Assembly (NCBI GenBank): GCA_030740135.1
Contig: JASLXW010000167.1
Coordinates: 2,122-8,084, forward strand
Length of the DNA stretch: 5,963 nt
Origin: Nitrospinota bacterium
GTDB lineage: Bacteria > UBA8248 > JACPRG01
Direction of reading: 5' to 3'
Part shown: positions 4,673 through 5,963 of the stretch, piece by piece
Layout of the letters: the number at the start of each line of letters is the position of its first letter
How positions within the stretch are numbered: position 1 is the stretch's first letter
Made by a program: the position numbers and the translations under genes
The notes under the pieces: generated by a model
Seen by the model: only the letters and a program-made list of their open reading frames with translations
Database searches by the model: none
What the model was told of the DNA's origin: nothing

Positions 4673-5932
4673 TTGACGAAGCATGCTGAGAGATTGCCGG
4701 CGGACGAGCGCGCCGCGGGCCCCGATCAAACCCGCGCGTACAAGTTGCGCACCCTGGCCACCCTCACCTTCGGCCACGCGAACACCCACTGGTTCCTGGG
4801 CGTTCTGGGACCCGTCCTCCCCCTGGTCGCGCGGGACCTGAATCTGACCTTCACCCAAATCGGCCTTTTGCTCACCCTGCGGTCCTTGGGGGCGTCGTTC
4901 GGCGGAGCGTCGGCGGGTGTGCTGACGGACCTGCTGGGAAAACGAAAGCCCCTGCTGGTCGCGAATCTCGCGGTGATGGGCGCGATGTACGCATCGATGG
5001 GATACGCAAACACCCTCGCGTTTCTCATGGTCCCGTTTTTGCTGACGGGAATGCTCAATTCCGGCTGGCACCCCCCGGCGATGTCCGCCCTGTCCCGGCT
5101 CTATCCCGACCACCGGGGATTCGCCCTGGGATTGCATGGAAGCGGCGCCAGCCTGGCGCAGTCCATCGCCCCCTTGGTGATCGGATACCTCCTGCAATTC
5201 ACAACCTGGCGGGAGGTGATGAAACTCCACCTCTTCCCCACCCTCATTTCCGCTGTCTTGGTCTTCTTTCTCCTGCCTCCGATTTTGACGGCGACGAGCG
5301 GAGGCGTCCGGCAGTACTCCTCGGATCTCGTCCAGGGCTTCCGGAAAAACCGCGCCCTCCTGTCCGTGGCGGCTGTCTCCTGCCTGCGGACGATGAGCTA
5401 CCGGACGCTCGACAGCTTCCTGCCCTTGTATCTCGCCTTTCATTTCGGCATGGGTCCCGCCGGAGTCGGCTTCTATGTCTTTTTGCTCATTTTTTCAGGC
5501 ACCCTCCCCGAGTCCATTTCCGGACTCGTGTCGGACAGGATCGGACGGAAGGGAATCCTTGTCGGGGGGCTCGTGATTTCCACCATCTCCCTGGTTTTGA
5601 TCCCGTTTCTGCCCGTCGGCCTGCCGCTCGGGGCGGCCATCTCCGTCCTGGGATTCAGCCTGATCTCCCTTCGTCCAATCATCATGGCCTTCGGTTTCGA
5701 CGTCACCCCTCCGGATTTGGGCGGGTCCACGGTCGGCTTTCTCTTCAGTTTCAACCAGATCTTTACCGGGATCGGCCCCTTGGTCGCGGGCGTCATCGCG
5801 GACCAATGGGGATTGGGCGTCACGTTCTACTTTATGGCCGCCATGACGGCGGCCTCCGCCCTGGCCGTCCCGATCCTCTTCCGGCCTCAAAGGCAATCGG
5901 AGAAGATTCCGGCCGCCCCCGAAGTCATCTGA
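4673..5932 (+). CDS. MFS transporter, FSR-like (fosmidomycin-resistance-protein-like) class
   Basis: A complete 419-aa inner-membrane transporter with the length and hydrophobicity of a 12-helix major facilitator. A polar N-terminus (1-24) precedes helix 1 (about 28-50, with FGHANTHW). LTFTQIGLLLTLRSLGASFG (58-77) forms helix 2, followed by motif A, GVLTDLLGKRK (82-92). GMLNSGWHPPAMSALSRLYPDHRG (126-149) matches the FSR hallmark GxGxxxFHP, then LGLHGSGASLAQSIAPLVIG (152-171). After the central loop (about 203-228) the second half repeats the design, with a second motif A at GLVSDRIGRK (284-293) and helices through about 402. FSR-like proteins are drug:proton antiporter relatives that export antibiotics or other small molecules using the proton gradient; the substrate here is unknown. 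A cytoplasmic tail of about 17 residues ends the protein. No regulator gene adjoins it, and whether it shares a transcript with the 299-aa gene 222 bp upstream is unclear. Confidence 0.93.
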   Translation: MTKHAERLPADERAAGPDQTRAYKLRTLATLTFGHANTHWFLGVLGPVLPLVARDLNLTFTQIGLLLTLRSLGASFGGASAGVLTDLLGKRKPLLVANLAVMGAMYASMGYANTLAFLMVPFLLTGMLNSGWHPPAMSALSRLYPDHRGFALGLHGSGASLAQSIAPLVIGYLLQFTTWREVMKLHLFPTLISAVLVFFLLPPILTATSGGVRQYSSDLVQGFRKNRALLSVAAVSCLRTMSYRTLDSFLPLYLAFHFGMGPAGVGFYVFLLIFSGTLPESISGLVSDRIGRKGILVGGLVISTISLVLIPFLPVGLPLGAAISVLGFSLISLRPIIMAFGFDVTPPDLGGSTVGFLFSFNQIFTGIGPLVAGVIADQWGLGVTFYFMAAMTAASALAVPILFRPQRQSEKIPAAPEVI

Positions 5933-5963
5933 GCCCGCCCGGGGAAGGCCCCCTCGCGGCGGC

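Noticed and set aside
4436..5443. Minus-strand 335-codon ORF.
   Set aside because: It is antisense to the MFS transporter and has the same Gln/Gly/Arg-rich shadow composition with no motif.
5933..5963. GGGG-AAGG-CCCC near the right edge as a terminator for the transporter gene.
   Set aside because: Only a 4-bp stem with no T-run is visible before the window ends.

Overview
The window reads as ordinary chromosomal DNA from a high-GC bacterium. Coding strands favour G/C-ending codons, GTG and TTG starts are used beside ATG, and Shine-Dalgarno sequences of the GGAG/GGAGG type precede several starts. No ribosomal RNA, tRNA, insertion sequence, phage gene or CRISPR array is visible, and nothing fixes the phylum.

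Left part (1-1817): two divergent genes for glycan or glycoconjugate synthesis. On the minus strand, a multi-membrane-span protein resembling GT39/ArnT-type (PMT_2) glycosyltransferases runs off the left edge. On the plus strand is a complete soluble GT2 enzyme of the dolichyl/polyprenyl-phosphate mannose synthase type. The second class makes lipid-phosphate-linked sugars that the first class uses as donors, so a shared pathway is plausible, though inferred. The divergent spacer holds a plausible promoter for the GT2 gene and, upstream of the membrane protein, two very short ORFs chained by ATGA overlaps.

Middle part (1818-3266): the GT2 gene converges with hpt (hypoxanthine phosphoribosyltransferase, purine salvage). 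The 187-bp convergent spacer carries two palindromic GGGCAAGATGCCC-type units in inverted orientation, much like a REP/BIME element. Upstream of hpt on the same strand lie about 300 bp without a convincing gene, then a 37-codon ORF and a 99-aa helical protein. These two are in the same frame, separated only by a TGA stop and one codon.

Right part (3267-5963): a divergent promoter region separates the 99-aa gene from a plus-strand gene for an unrecognised 299-aa protein with one membrane span. After 222 bp that look non-coding comes a complete 12-helix-type MFS transporter of the FSR-like (fosmidomycin-resistance-protein-like) class, starting at TTG behind a good GGAG.

No clearly new multi-gene system was found. 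The items most worth a second look are the paired palindromes, the ATGA-chained short ORFs, a near-duplicate 25-bp stretch shared by the divergent spacer and hpt, the in-frame 99-aa/37-aa pair, and the unrecognised membrane protein.
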